Shown one piece after another: positions 32,127-45,332 of a stretch of 64,000 bases of DNA; the stretch's first letter is position 1; each line of letters opens with the position of its first letter. Under the pieces are notes generated by a model, which was given only the letters and a program-made list of their open reading frames with translations, was not told the DNA's origin and made no database searches. The DNA is taken from assembly GCA_963971225.1 (NCBI GenBank), contig OZ020269.1:9616201-9680200 (forward strand). The letters run 5' to 3'. The DNA is from Melieria omissa (Eukaryota > Arthropoda > Insecta > Diptera > Ulidiidae). Position numbers and translations under genes: made by a program.

Positions 32127-32816
32127 CTAAATATTAAAAAACTTAAGAAATATGAATAATTCTATAAAGTTTCCAACATTGCTTGGGGTGAAAAAATTAT
32201 TTATAAAAATGATCTATTAAATTTATTAAATGTTTTTTCAAATCTCTTAAATGAAGTTTTGGTTACGCCACTGGTGTTGCCGAATTTTGATTAAGTAAAA
32301 ATATTACTCAACTCAATTGATCAGATAGTTAATGGAACACAATTTTAGTCAATACAAATACCACTTTTTGTTTGCTTTTTATATAGTTTAATAGTCTTCT
32401 TTAATCAGTTTAATAGTCATAATAATTTCTAAAACCCAAACAGTACTTTTGAGAATGTTTAAATGTGTTTAAATTTTTCAATAAAATAGTAGAACTACAA
32501 AAACAAAACTGATATATAAAACTCATATAAATTCGCTTAGTCCACTTCTTATGATTTCTATTTATGACCTGTGAATATGAATTTGAATCATACAAGAAGC
32601 TTGTGGGAGAAAGCCGAAAGGAGACTTTTTCAAATTAAATCAAACTTTAATTAAGAACTTTTAGGTTCTTATTTTGAAGTATATGTTATGAGTCAATAAG
32701 ATGTCTGAATATGTGCGTATTTAATACATGAAAGCTGACATTACGTAAGTAAATTCGCCAAAGAAGCATTGATACATACAAAGGAAGTCTGAAAAGTTTC
32801 AAATATGAAGATGACA
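32127..32816. other. Intergenic, no gene recognised
   Basis: AT-rich sequence between two elements; no coding or RNA feature supported. Confidence 0.5.
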
Positions 32817-32824
32817 GCATGCGT

Positions 32825-33660
32825 CAGGCCCGTGCGCAGAATTCGTTTATGGGGGGGGGGGTTTTGACATATGTGTATCATGTTTGGTTATGAAGTTAAT
32901 AAAAAATAATAAGAAACTTTTCTTATAAATGAAGACATTTTATTGTGTCTTGACTTGATATTCAGTTATTATATAATAAATTAACTCTGCGAGGTGTAGA
33001 AAAAAACGTCTCCAAAACTCTTTGCGGATCGACCTCGACATCGCGATGTATATTGAGCGAGGCTAATCCGTTCAGCCGATCTTCAGACATTGTTGACCTG
33101 AGGTAAGTCTTGAGGCGACGCAATGTTGAAAAGGAGCGTTCATTCGTCGCTGTCGTTACAGGCAGAACTGCCAAAATGCGAAGCATTTGATGAACATTTG
33201 GAAACGCATCTCCATTGCACACATCGAGTGCTTCAAGCGAATTTTTAACGTTCTTTCCGGCGATGAGTTGACGCCAAAGTTTGACTTCGTCTACCCAGAT
33301 GTCACGGGAATCATCCCGCAAAATTGAAGAGTATGGTTCAAACAATTCTGCATTGAAATTCTTCATTTTGTTGGGGAAGAGGCAAGCAAAGTTTGATAAA
33401 ATTTTGCGGTGATTCAAAAATCGATCTTGTAAATGGGTCAGAAACAAATCAATGTATGGGATGTAAATCGTTATGCGAAAATAATCTTCAACTGAATCAG
33501 TTTGTACGTTGGAGCGTTGAGTCTGTTTTGACGCGAGCCTTGGTTTCCGCAGTTCGATGTCGTATTTTGCGCTGACTTCGCTCGCTAGTGGAAAATTATG
33601 TGGAAAAATTCTCGATGGGGGGGTTAGAACCCCCAAAACCCCCCCCTGCGCACGGGCCTG
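32825..33660 (-). mobile_element. Deleted hAT element with perfect 8-bp duplication
   Basis: Terminal inverted repeats CAGGCCCGTGCGCAG at 32825 and, inverted, ending at 33660. The flanking 8 bp are identical, GCATGCGT (32817-32824 and 33661-33668), the hAT hallmark. Poly-G/poly-C tracts follow each end (about 32852-32862 and 33640-33647). At 836 bp the element keeps only the end of a transposase on the minus strand. Confidence 0.93.
32962..33620 (-). pseudogene. hAT transposase C-terminal part
   Basis: Minus-strand coding remnant ending at a TAA at 32962. The last 110 residues contain the hAT dimerisation region: LRILAVLPVTTATNERSFSTLRRLKTYLRSTMSEDRLNGLASLNIHRD. The upstream part (YIPYIDLFLTHLQDRF...) also fits this family. 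The N-terminal zinc finger and the first catalytic region are missing, so the enzyme is inactive. The open frame continues beyond the element's right end, but that part is flanking sequence. The true junction with the missing half lies near 33560-33620. Confidence 0.88.
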
Positions 33661-33754
33661 GCATGCGTCAACAAAAGGTGGGCAATTTGCTTGCGCCACT
33701 TTTGAAAGGAACTTACAAAATGTCAACCATTTGGGGTGCGCAGTTATTGTTTAA

Positions 33755-33978
33755 CACATTCGAGACCGATTGCACACCGTGTGTGCAATGGATTTCCGAG
33801 GCTATAAGACAGTAATGTGCAATTATCAGTTATTCTGAGTAAACTAGTCGTCGAAATAAAATTTTCTGTAAAGTACAGGAAAAAAAATTTGGCATTGGTT
33901 TTACCGTGTACAATACAAAGAAAAATAAAATTTCGCTCTTGTGGACCGTGTTCGAAAAAAATCGTCGTCTCGAATGGG
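33755..33978. mobile_element. Small piggyBac-type element (TTAA ends)
   Basis: TTAA-CACATTCGAGAC at 33751 and GTCTCGAATGGG-TTAA ending at 33982 are inverted matches with one difference. 224 bp long, with no coding potential. It lies 82 bp right of the hAT element. Confidence 0.78.
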
Positions 33979-33982
33979 TTAA

Positions 33983-36900
33983 AAATGGTTTCAGTGTGAC
34001 GATGTGAGTGTTTTTGTGAAAACCGAGTTCAGATCAGTCACTAAATATTTGTTTTTGAAAGTAAATAATACGCCTACGACAATTAAAGGCGAGTTGGACG
34101 CTGTCTCCAACTACTCTTCTTCATTATTTATCACTGTGAAATTTTTGGTAGCTGAATTTCAACAGCTTGAGAGACAACGAACGTTGAGCTCGTCAAAAAA
34201 CTGCAACCAATGACGGTTAAGTTCAGCGAATGGTGCTGGATAACCGGCGAATTGAAATGAGAGAAATATTAATGGCTATGAAAATGTCCAAAGATGCATG
34301 TATCAAGTTGTAGACACGGTGGCATACACACCTTATATGCCGCCCGAGGCAAATAGCCAGAATGCCGCCCTTAAATTTTTGTATTAAAATACTCAGGAAA
34401 ATGTTTAAATTAAATTTTTTTTTCATAAAAATCTATCGATATTCAAAATTATACTGAACATGTGGAAATATTTATATGAATGCAATATTGTCTTTAATAT
34501 TTTCCTGAAATTTGGCGCCCATTGCAAATATTTGTTTCTTCAAGTACAAACTAAAAATATCCATATATCTTATTTAGGTTCATAACTTTTCACAACACCC
34601 TCGCACTTTTTATTCAAACATTTTCGTAACTGTTAAACAACAACCACAACTGTTTAGGTGTGTTACCCGAAATCGACACAAAATGCTCAAAGTGCGGGAA
34701 CATTTTCCAGGAAACCATACCGTCCGGCAAGGCTAATATACATACATTTCAATACCATTACATTTTTCACATACACAAAGCACAAAGCGTGTTGTTAACT
34801 TGCACACAATTTGACAGTCAACAGACAAACAAAGGAGACGACGGACAAGGCGACCGTATCTGACGCTAACGCAGACAGCATTTTGAATAATGTGCTGCAA
34901 AAAAGTGTCAAAAATTAGAATTGCAATCAAGTTAATATAATATACAGTAAAGTCCCGCTAAAAGTCTCAATTAGCTAAAAGCTTTTCTGTGTAGCCCAAC
35001 CAGCAGTCCGACGGAGCACAAGCGACAGCCACACCATGCACGCACACACCCACGCGGAGGCGTCATAACGGCACAAATAATCTCATACTATACACAAATA
35101 CGCGTGAAAGAATTTCAGTAGTAAAGCATAATAAAAAAACGAGGCAAAATGAAAAATGCAAAATGACGAAATCATTACTGCAAAAAGGAGGAGCTGTGCA
35201 TACTTGGGTGGGTTGCAGCCACTAATGGTGTCGGCCGGTATTGGCAGTGCTGTTATCGCTTGTTTTCATCGGCCAGAGCAGCAGTGACAAGAAGCCGCAC
35301 TCTTTGTCTGTTGCCGTTCCGAGCATTTGTGTTGAACTCAAACAGATAACAAATCCTTGAAGAAACACGCAATTGGACTAATGCTGAATTCAATTTGTTG
35401 TCATTCGCATTATGTTCACTTCGCTTCATTCTATGATTCTATGATTCTTAAGTTAGGCGCTTGTGCGAAGAGCCAAACGCCGGCTCCTTCCTTAATTCAT
35501 TAAATTATTTTTCTCTTGTATTGGTGTGCTGGCATTTCGATTTGTTTGCATACAATTTACATGGAATTAACTTTCCACGCTTTCATTGTTCATTGTATGG
35601 AAATGCCAATAAATACGATGACAAATGTAAACATTTTCAATTGTGCAAAGATAAATATTGTTTCTTTCATGCATTTATGCATATTTTTTATATAAAATTT
35701 TTTATTATATAAAATTCTGGTAAAAACATTTAGGCTCTTTAAAGAGATTTTCTTGTATTCATTTTCTGTTATTTTTAAAAGTGCCCCATATATACTAAAG
35801 TTTACTAGAATTCAGGTTATGGGACTCTATGGCTCCGAGAATTCCGGAGCAGATTTATGCACAGAGTGTCAAAGGTCCTAGGGATAGTTTCCGTGCGGTC
35901 AACATTTCTCTCATGATGCAGATCACCTCTTACCTCAGCATCATTCAAATATGTACAACAAATTAATGATAATTTTATCATTCAGAACCGAAAAGCAAAG
36001 CAAATAAAAACCTTTAGAATTGCCCAAATAGTCTGGATGGGCTAAGGTATTTGTCCATTTGTTCGGACTGGTTAGAAAGTTTCTTGTGCAAATAACTCGA
36101 AAGGTCTGCGACACGTAGTCAGTCACGTAGTTGCAGTTTAGACAGCGTAGTCAGATTATTGATTCTGAATAAATCGAAACGTCCAAATTCAAAGTTGGTT
36201 GGAACGTTACAAATTTTTGGATACCTGGTTTGGCTTCAGTCCAGATTAGGTTCGGTAAGACAGGTATTTAGCTGATTTCGAAATGTTTCACGGCCTATTC
36301 CGGCTGCGTTCGGCGATCATCTGATTCAAAAGAAAAAAATTACTAATAGACCCAGCGTGACTTGGCGTGTATGTGAAGCAACAGCAGCCACATTTTTAGA
36401 CGCTATTTCGCCTCACTTAAAATTACATAAAATTCCTAAATAGAAATGTTTTTCATTTGCGAAATCATTAAAAAAAATGGTCCTAATAATTTTATCACTT
36501 CACAACCGCAAACACTCAATAAGTCTGCAACATTTACGAATACGTCTAGCGCACTCGTTATACAATCGCCAACCGAAACTATACGTAAAATCAACACTTT
36601 AAGCATAGCGGCAGCAGCAATCAACAAACCTCAGCAAGAATGTGTTTTTTATTTATTTTATTTACTTTTTGTTTTCGGTGATTTTATGTGGCGGCTATTT
36701 TTGTCACAGTCTAAAAATACCTGACCAAGTCGAATAAATAAAAGTAAAAATCAGCACCGAAAAATGAAAGCACAGAATTTAGCACATTGACCATTATTTT
36801 AAAATCACACAAAGGCAACGGCAAAAAACTGGCGCGCTCTTTGCACCACCCAACACACATACACACTCACACACGTCCATAAAGCGTTTATGAGACCCCC

Positions 36901-37845
36901 CGGTAAACGAATGTCGCATGTGCCTTGGCTTTCTTTGGCACACGCGACAAACGCCAATACTCGAATCAGCTTAGAGAAAAATGCCAAATTGTCGCGCATT
37001 GTCGCGCCCATACGTAGTAAAATTGATGGGTATCTGCAAGATACGCGCTGCGGCGGCGGCCGTGGCTGCCGTGTATCTAGACAGCCAGCAATTAAGTGGC
37101 GTTGGCAGCGATGAAAACAAAAAGCGCAGCGCAACCTTCAAGCCTAAAAAAGCACATTGCCATACAAATGAACTCCCGACATGTGCGTGTGTGCGTGTGA
37201 GTGAGTGTGTGTTGATATAGGCGAACACATCGCTGGCGATCGGCGAACAACGGCCAACGAAAAGAGATGTCGTTTTTCTATGAAAACTGAATTAAATAAA
37301 CAAATCATGGTTATGATTCGCACGATTGCGATTGTGTTGGTGTTTGTGTTGAGCACACACAATGAAGCAATGACAATAGCAATAAGTAAGGGTTGCTGTT
37401 GACAAATTTCGACATCAACATTTTGACGTGTGTGTGTGTGCGTGTGTGAGGGTCTGTGATAATAATAATGGAAAAGCAGCTATCACTTATGGCTGGGAGC
37501 AAACACCCGGTGGGGTATTTATCTACAGAATTCCACGAATTACTTCAATTTCCTTATCAATTGTTTTCACCTTTAAACCGCAAATAAATCAACTAGTGAG
37601 TGTATATAAATTTGTGTAAATAAAAGTCCTAAAGCGCCCAATGTCAACAAACAAAGTGGTTGTCGTAGTGCGGAGACAGCAAAATTTGTCGAGGACAAAA
37701 GGACTTTTACTTAAGAGGGTAGAATGCTTTGGTGAAGGCAAATCGACAGGCTTAAGTATGCTTCAATTACATGTAATCTGATGGTTTCTGTTTTCCTTTT
37801 TTATATATGTTTGTTATGGCTTTATCATCATTTTTCCTTAGCTCC
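33983..37845. other. Intergenic, no gene recognised
   Basis: AT-rich sequence without a supported gene. 34320-34370 has a GCCGCCC-rich segment that may be a transposon end. A frame at 36446-36724 rich in Ser, Thr, Asn and Ala could be a chance frame or an exon; no clear splice sites were found. (GT)n-like runs are at 37184-37212 and 37426-37448. Confidence 0.45.
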
Positions 37846-38960
37846 GGTAAACGTAACTTAAAAATGTAATAAAAACAATTTAAACAAATAAAGAACTGAT
37901 ATAAAATATATGAAACATATTTAAATAAACTAAACAATATGTTACAATAAATAAAGATAGTTAAAAAAAAGAAAAAACTATAAAACTATAAGAAGCTAAA
38001 GTTAAATAAACAAAACAGTTGAAATAATAATAAAATAAAATACGCCAGGTATACAAATTAAACAAAACCAATCAAATAAATAAATAAAATAAATAATTTG
38101 AATAAATTTTAATAAATAAAAAATTTTAAAAAAAGATCAAACGAAATAAATAAAAAAAATCATATAAACAAAATTAATAAATCACATAAAATGAAAAAAT
38201 AACAATAAATAATTAAATAAATAAAAAAAATTAAAAACATAGAACAACACTAAAACACAAAATAAATAAAATATAATAAATATAATAACAGAATAAATAA
38301 AAAATGTCTAAATCTTGAAACAAATTAATAAAATTAAAAAAAAATAAAAAATAAATAAAACTTAATTAATTAAAACCATAAATAAAATAGTAAGTAACTT
38401 AAGTAATTAATTAATCAAAGTAATAATAATAATAATATTTTAATTAAATAATTATCATTTATTTATTTATTCATTTTTGTTATTTTAATTTATTTAATTA
38501 ATTAATTAAATTAATTATTTATTATTTTTATTATTTAATTTATTTATTTATTATTTCATATTTTAATTATTTATTCATTTTAGTTATTTTAATTTATAAT
38601 AAATAAAATAAATAAAATAATATGTATTGGAAATAATAAAAGGAAAATTTTCAATAAATTAAAAAAATAAAAAATTAACTAATAAATTAAATTAAATAAG
38701 TTAAATGAGTTAAATCAGTAAGTCATAATGAACTTTTGGCTGAATAAATAAATAAATTGTTTAATTAAATAAATTAAAACAAGTAAAAACATTATTGATA
38801 TAAACGAAAAAACAATAATAAAATAATAAAAAATAAATAAAAAAACACACAAAAAAATTAACAAAAAATAAAATTAAAAAATAAACTATACAGAAATAAA
38901 ACAGTTGAAATAATTAAAATAAATATAATAACCACAAAATTAAATATATATACTAACTAA
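37846..38960. repeat. A/T low-complexity tract (AAATAA-type)
   Basis: About 1.1 kb in which C and G are very rare. It is A-rich AAATAA-like repeat to about 38430, then T-rich TTATTTA-like to about 38595, then A-rich again to about 38950. The strand switch creates possible long foldbacks between the T-rich and A-rich parts. Non-coding. Confidence 0.93.
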
Positions 38961-41900
38961 CTAATATTAATGAAATCTTTCAATAGAAATCGAGTTAACT
39001 CGACGTAATTAAAGATAACACAAAACAGCCATTGTTTTTTAATTAAACCATCTAACAACAAACAGTTGAAATTAGATTTCATTTTCAGCTGTTTTCTTAT
39101 AAAACAGGGTCTCCTTCTGTTCCACTGTCCCACTACACCAAGCTGCTCATAATAGGCCAACAACTGCAAAACTCAGCGACAATCAGCATTTGCGACTTGC
39201 CAACCGTAATTCGTTGTTAAAGCGTTCTAACTAATGCGATTTTGGGCCGGCTGTCTTGCAGCTAGTGGCAAATCATGACTTGACAAACGGAGCCCGGGGC
39301 AGAGGGTGCATTGAGGCTGCGCTTATAGCGATTTCAGTTATCCGAAGTTCATAAAGTGTGCATTGTGTGTGCCAGTTGACGTCAGACACACGACACGACA
39401 CCACAACACAACACAATTACACCGCAACGCGGCACAAGTGTCGAAAGCACATCGACCCAAGTGACAGAGTCGACGAGCATCGTTCGCCCTTCTCCCACTT
39501 TGCGCTAACGAGGCAAGTTTGCGAGCCAATTTGCGAACAAACTACGACGACAAGTCGCAAGTGGATTTATGTACTTTTGGTTTTTGTTGGTGGTTGTCGC
39601 TACTCCTTGGTCTTTGCAAGTGAATTAAATAGTTTTGTATGCGTGTGTTGATCAGAAAATGTTATCGCAGTTGTAAACTTTGATGAAATTTCAGGAAAAT
39701 AGCACAGTGAAAAGGAACAAGTGCGCATAAGTATTGCAAGAAGGAATGGTAAGAATAGGAATCTTTGAGTTGGAATCAATAGTTTTGAGATAATTTAATA
39801 GTCCATTAATGTGTGTTCTTGTCTTTTTACTGGAAACTGTGCTAAGTAGATCATTGTGACTCAGTGATAAACATGCTGCATCATGAGCCAGGAACCATCG
39901 ACAAACATTTCTTACCATATTTCGGTGACTGTAATAACTGCAGGGAATGACAAGAGTCAATATATGAAATAACTATCTGTGTAAGACGATGTTGAGTCTT
40001 TAGACCAGGGGTTTCCATAACCTTCTTATGGAAGAGCAAACACCAATACATACAAAGCATACTGTGTTGTATTTACAAAGCGTAAAACATATCGATATGG
40101 AACAATTGTTCAAATCGTAGTCAAGTACTTAAAAACAGATTTTTCTAAAATTCTCAAAAAATGCCCATATATCGAATACTTTTTTGTCCAATACAAATAA
40201 TAAAATTGCTTAAAACTCAATTGGGTATCATTTATAGAGCCTTCTACTTCATTTGGATTCCTGAAACCCTGCCAATAGTTTTATTTTCATTTTTCATATA
40301 CACTTGAAAACTCTGTTCGAAATAGCTCACCTTCGGGCACATGAATAAATCAGAAATGTTCACAGAATTTAAAATCATATTGCAGCACAGTGTGACAACA
40401 ATTTATGGCCAACCTTGTAAACATTTATTAAAAAAAAAATTAAATATTTAATCCTTGACTCAAGCTTTCATGGCTGACAGCAAAAACGATTAAATATAAA
40501 TGTCACAAAATGTCACAAGCCGGCAGCATGAATACTAATAACTAGTTGGATTTGTGTGATTGCCGCGGCCAAGATTACAAAAATACCCATCAAAACTCAC
40601 CGTGTTTTTGGTACTAAAAATTACAAAAAATAAATTAATAAAAAAATTTAACAGCCCAAAGCATTTTGAATATATGAAATTTAGAGCGAATACGAGTGGG
40701 CGGCCGAAAAGCATTTTCAATATTGCCTCAACTTTCAAGTTTAACATACAAATCGTAGCATCAACAAGCAACGCTTAAAAGCCACAAACGCATGTCGTAG
40801 AATTTTAAACTTGTACAAGTATATTCGCCTCGATAACAAACAATAAATAAGTATGTAAAACGACAGCAAAAAGCAGCAAATAAAAATAAACATTATAAGT
40901 AAATTAGGTGCGGAGCAATGCAGCAGCGCAGCCAGTCGGCAACTTTGACGATACATTTTCTAGTGCAAGTATACTTTTTATACTTTTATCATAATTGTAA
41001 TGCAACATTGAACGTCGTTGTGTGTTGGCGGTTGATGTCGAAGCGTTGACCTTGAAGCTTTGCATATGCAAGTCGACATGCTGTGCTGGGCTTTCGAAGA
41101 GTTATTGGCAAAGTGTTTGAAGTGTGAATAACAATGTTGCTGTTGCCACAAAAATGACTTAACATTTTATTTATATAAAAGATAAGAGAGATTTTTATTG
41201 AACAAGCTTTCAACTACAACACTTTGTAACCTAGAAAATGGCCTGGTTTTGTTTGTGCGTAAGATTTGAAAATCTTCATAATGAACTCGAATCAATCTGT
41301 ACCACATATCGTGAAATAAGTATTTACCCAATTTCGGCCAACCAAGGTCTCATATGAAGATGACAATGTTGTTGAATTTAATTGCTTCTGAAAGGCCACT
41401 GTACGACAACTGCCACACAGATGCGTCGCATGTCATCATAAATCCGAATAACTCGAAAGAACTCACATTATTTAAGTGGTTTATGGTCGCTTACAGCTGG
41501 CTGGCAACCCACACGTAAGCCGAATGCTGCCATCGGATGTCGCAGCAGCCGCGCGTCTTGGCTGAGCAGAGTGCACGATAAACTTAAATGATTATGACGG
41601 CAACAATGCCACTGATATAGGCGAGCGGAATGCTGCTGTTGCGCCTTCATGGCGCTGACATTTTGTGCTATTTTGTTGCTGTCATTGTTGGTGGTAGCAA
41701 CCACAGAACACACAGCACAGTCACCACTACATACGCAGCTCTAAGACAATGTACGCACAAGTGCTTTGAGATGTTCGGCAAGCGGGTGTGGGCGGCTCAG
41801 AGGCGCATGAGGAGGATTGGAAAGAGTGGCTCGGAAATGTTGCCGTATGCACTGAAAAAGCACAGCAATGGCAGTCAGCACATTATGGCGATGAACAGCA

Positions 41901-42522
41901 ACGCGAACGCGACCCATGACATGTGTCTGTTTGTGTCATGTCACTTGTGCGTTGCGCAATAGCTGCCAACACACGAAGCACATCAGCCGCCCGTCCAACT
42001 GTTGCAAATGCCTAACGTGTCTGGCTGTGCGCAGCGCTTTGCAATTGTTAAAACATTTCGAAGGATATTGGTGTCGCGGCCTTTCAAGTAAAAAATCGAA
42101 TGAAAAAATGAAAGAAATAGCAAAAAATTATATAAAACAAAATAACGTGCGAGTTGGCAGCCTCACAGCGGGAGTCTGGTTGGTAGGTTCTCTCATTTGG
42201 CAAAGGGAGCCTTCTGTCAAATCGTAATGATTTGACAAGAGGAAATTCAGAAAAAGAAAAAAAAAACCAAATGCCACTTTGACAGCCAATGCGGCGGCGC
42301 GTTTTAAATGGGTTGCAACCTAAGTTTCAACACTTTTGAGCGTTCAGCTTTGCTTCGCGTTGGGTTTGCAAAGTTCCCTTTAAGAAGTAAAAAAAATTGC
42401 AAAATTATGCACATTGCTTATTGCCTGAAATCACCAGGGAACACATTACATGAGACATTGTTTTTTTTTGAAAATCAAAGTTGCGCAACTGCAATAAAAT
42501 TAGCGGGGTTCACTGTTCATAA
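38961..42522. other. Intergenic, no gene recognised
   Basis: No recognisable gene. 39250-39560 is richer in C with ACGACAC-type runs. 40006 carries a hAT-like CAGGGGTTTCC end with no detectable partner. 41490-41960 has moderate GC and open frames without known resemblance. Confidence 0.45.
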
Positions 42523-42629
42523 CATTTTAGGTGTAAAGTTGCTATCACAGCAATTGTTGAATTTTCGAAATGTTCTCGAAAGCAGTTGTAGTAACAGATT
42601 ACTACGATAGCAAACTTACACCTAAAATG
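42523..42629. repeat. Inverted repeat, 24-bp arms, 59-bp loop
   Basis: Left arm CATTTTAGGTGTAAAGTTGC... (42523-42546) and right arm 42606-42629 are inverted copies with about two differences. It could be the remains of a foldback transposon or an RNA hairpin. No target duplication was found. Confidence 0.75.
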
Positions 42630-44654
42630 CTATAAAGAATTAACTTTACTATTATATTTTGTACTTTAGCGCTTCGTTCGTTTCATCATGTTTATGTTAT
42701 GGAAGTTCCAGCTCTGTTAAGTCTGGTTTGTGTTCATGCTCCGAACAGTGTTTGACGTGGACTATGGAATTGCTGTCAAGTTTGGTAAATTTTCATTTAT
42801 GTTTGATCACAACTTATTCCATAATCTGCTCAAGTGTCAAGTTATACACTGAAGTCATGCATCGCCTGATTTCGATTTATTATGAATAATTACTGCAAAT
42901 GTTAACATTTCAACACGCACATATTATTACACACATATAGTATCTAACTGCTCCACATATGTGCAGCAATGGAATTCATCAATTGGAATCCATCTTCAGT
43001 CAATTCTATTAAAGCCCAATGCCATCAATGCGGAAATGTCCTCTTAAATGCAGCACCACAAATCATCTATAGTTCCCTCGCCCCCTCCGTCCCCCCGCCA
43101 CCAACTAGACTACACATCATAATGCCGAAAATTCCCGCAGCGCATAGGACCGCACATGAGTTTATCACGAACCACATGGCAACCAACCAGCTCCACATTT
43201 ATTTATTATTTAGACTGCGCACTGAAACGGAACATTCTCAGCCCGCGCACTCGAGCACTGCTTCCACTGCGCCGCCACTCAGTGCGCCCGTGTATGGCCG
43301 ATCAACACTGATTGGCATCATCGACGTCGCCGTCATTGTCGTCGCCGACGTGCGCCGCAGTGTTCCTGTTCGCTGTTAAAGTGCTTCAATTTTCGGCTAC
43401 ACACGTCGACACGGCCGTCAGCGGTGACAGAACGCGTCTCGCCCGCAGCTGCAGAAGCCGCACCGCAGCGTTGTTATTGATTTTTCATCAAGTTTTCTCG
43501 ATACGCGACCGCCGCTGTGGGCTTTTTGCAAAAATTTCATGACTTTTTCCAGGCGTTTGCCATTTTTACCACCTTTCGGCCAGCTGTCGTTGGTTGTTGT
43601 TGGTGGGGTTTTATGTGCATGCGTTGTTTGTTTGTTTGATTGTTTGTGTTTTTGTTTGATTATTTTTTTCAGTGTGTTTGGTTCCAGTCTCGCAGCATAG
43701 ATTGTTGATTTGTTTCTTCGCAATAAAACTTTGCATTGCTCTCGTCGTCGTCAATGAAGCTGCGCCGCTGCTGCTCCTTTAAGCTGCTCAGCAACATGGC
43801 TGGCAACAACTTTGGCTTTTACCGCCATTTCTGTTTGCACTTTTTGCTGTTGCGTCTGCGGTTTTGTTTTTTTTGTGGGCTTTGGTCTTTTCCTATGGCC
43901 GTTTGCATAATAAATAGAAAAGTCATAAAACTTTTTTCTCTGCGTTTGTACTTAATTACCATTTCGCCATTGTGTAATTACAGAAGCTAATTTCAAAATG
44001 CTTCGCACCTGAGGGCAAACTTTTTACAAAAAGTAAAAATTCCATGGCTCTTCGTCTGCCAACTGACGGTTATTTTTTTGCAAAAATAATAAAGTTTTAT
44101 GACGGATTTTGATTTATATTTAATATGCTTTGATTTCGTTTTGTGGCCAATGCCAAATTATTATTATTTTTAAACACTTTCACCAAGCAGCTTTGAAGCG
44201 AAGTGACGCAGCACCGTTCTCTACTAAATGCCTACAATGTATACACTGTGTTCGTATATATATATTTATGGGTGTACAACATTCTTAAACATTCTAAAGC
44301 AAACAGTGTACATGCAATAAATATTCGGCAGCGCTGTGGACAAATTCATGCAAAAATCCTTTAAGAAGTTTGTAAATATTTGCCACCTCGGTGCGAGTCT
44401 AAAAAAAGAAAATTCATGAAAAAGAGTGTGCAAGAAAATACAAAAAGGCTGCCAACGAATAATAGACACACGTGGGGTTGAATTAATTAAACAAGCAAAC
44501 AAAAAAAAGCAATGTGAGGAAAAGTATTTTCCGTAGAAAACCGTAGTGTTTGGCAAAACGTGTGGCTAAGCACGTCAGCGACGATGCCTACGCAAAAATT
44601 TGAAGGTGTGAACAAGTCTACGGAAGCAGCATTTGATTTTTTCTATTCGATGGT
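42630..44654. other. Intergenic, no gene recognised
   Basis: 43200-43480 is GC-richer with CGTCGCCGTC-type runs; the rest is T-rich with TTTG runs. No supported gene. Confidence 0.45.
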
Positions 44655-45105
44655 GGTGAATGCAGTGAAATGTTACGCATACGTCACGATGTACGCGGCA
44701 ATTGTTTGCATTGAATTGCAATTGAGCAGGAAATTGAATTTAGTTGCGAGTGCAAGCTTGTAAAATTCAATAGGCTTTAATGAAACTCATTTTCTACTTT
44801 ATTGTGTACAGAAAGTTTTAATTTAATTTATGCATTGGAATTCGGTGGGCAAAAGCAATAAAGGCTCAAGTTGATTTAAGATTAATAATGAGGTAAATAA
44901 GGTAAGATAAATACTGTTTTTGGAATCATATTCTTGAACTTGAACGATAATGGCTTTTGGCCATAGGATTTTGCTATTTGAGGGCAATGAATGCTGCAAA
45001 TGTTACTCATACGTCATGATGTACATAGAGGAAATTGCTTATAATTGATGGGAAATTGAGAAGAAAGAAATAAGTAGAGTTGAAAGCAGCAGCACATAGA
45101 ATTCA
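44655..45105. repeat. Diverged direct duplication
   Basis: GTTACGCATACGTCACGATGT at 44673 is repeated as GTTACTCATACGTCATGATGT at 45001, with further matching sequence (GGCAATTG... / GGAAATTG..., then GGAAATTGA). The two blocks are about 330 bp apart, about 80-100 bp long and moderately diverged. Non-coding. Confidence 0.6.
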
Positions 45106-45332
45106 AAAGAGTTTTATGGAATTCATTTTGAGGTTTTTTAACATAACATTTTTTATTTTAGTTTATTTATTTACACAACTGAAGCAGTTTTTCAGTAAAT
45201 TTAGTTCTGGTTTCAAAAAGTATCAAGTCAATAGGAATCGGCTGAAACTGCAGTCTAAACATGGTAATGGATGTGCTAAGTAGGCATTATTGGCTTACAG
45301 CTTTTTTTCAACACTTCTCTGCCCACAAAATA

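Noticed and set aside
36446..36724. 92-residue Ser/Thr/Asn-rich frame as an exon
   Set aside because: No convincing splice signals or recognisable domain; composition alone is not enough.
40006..40280. CAGGGGTTTCCATAACC as a hAT end
   Set aside because: No inverted partner with an 8-bp duplication was found within several hundred bases.
41630..41962. 110-residue frame in moderate-GC DNA
   Set aside because: No domain, no context and strongly overlapping alternative frames.
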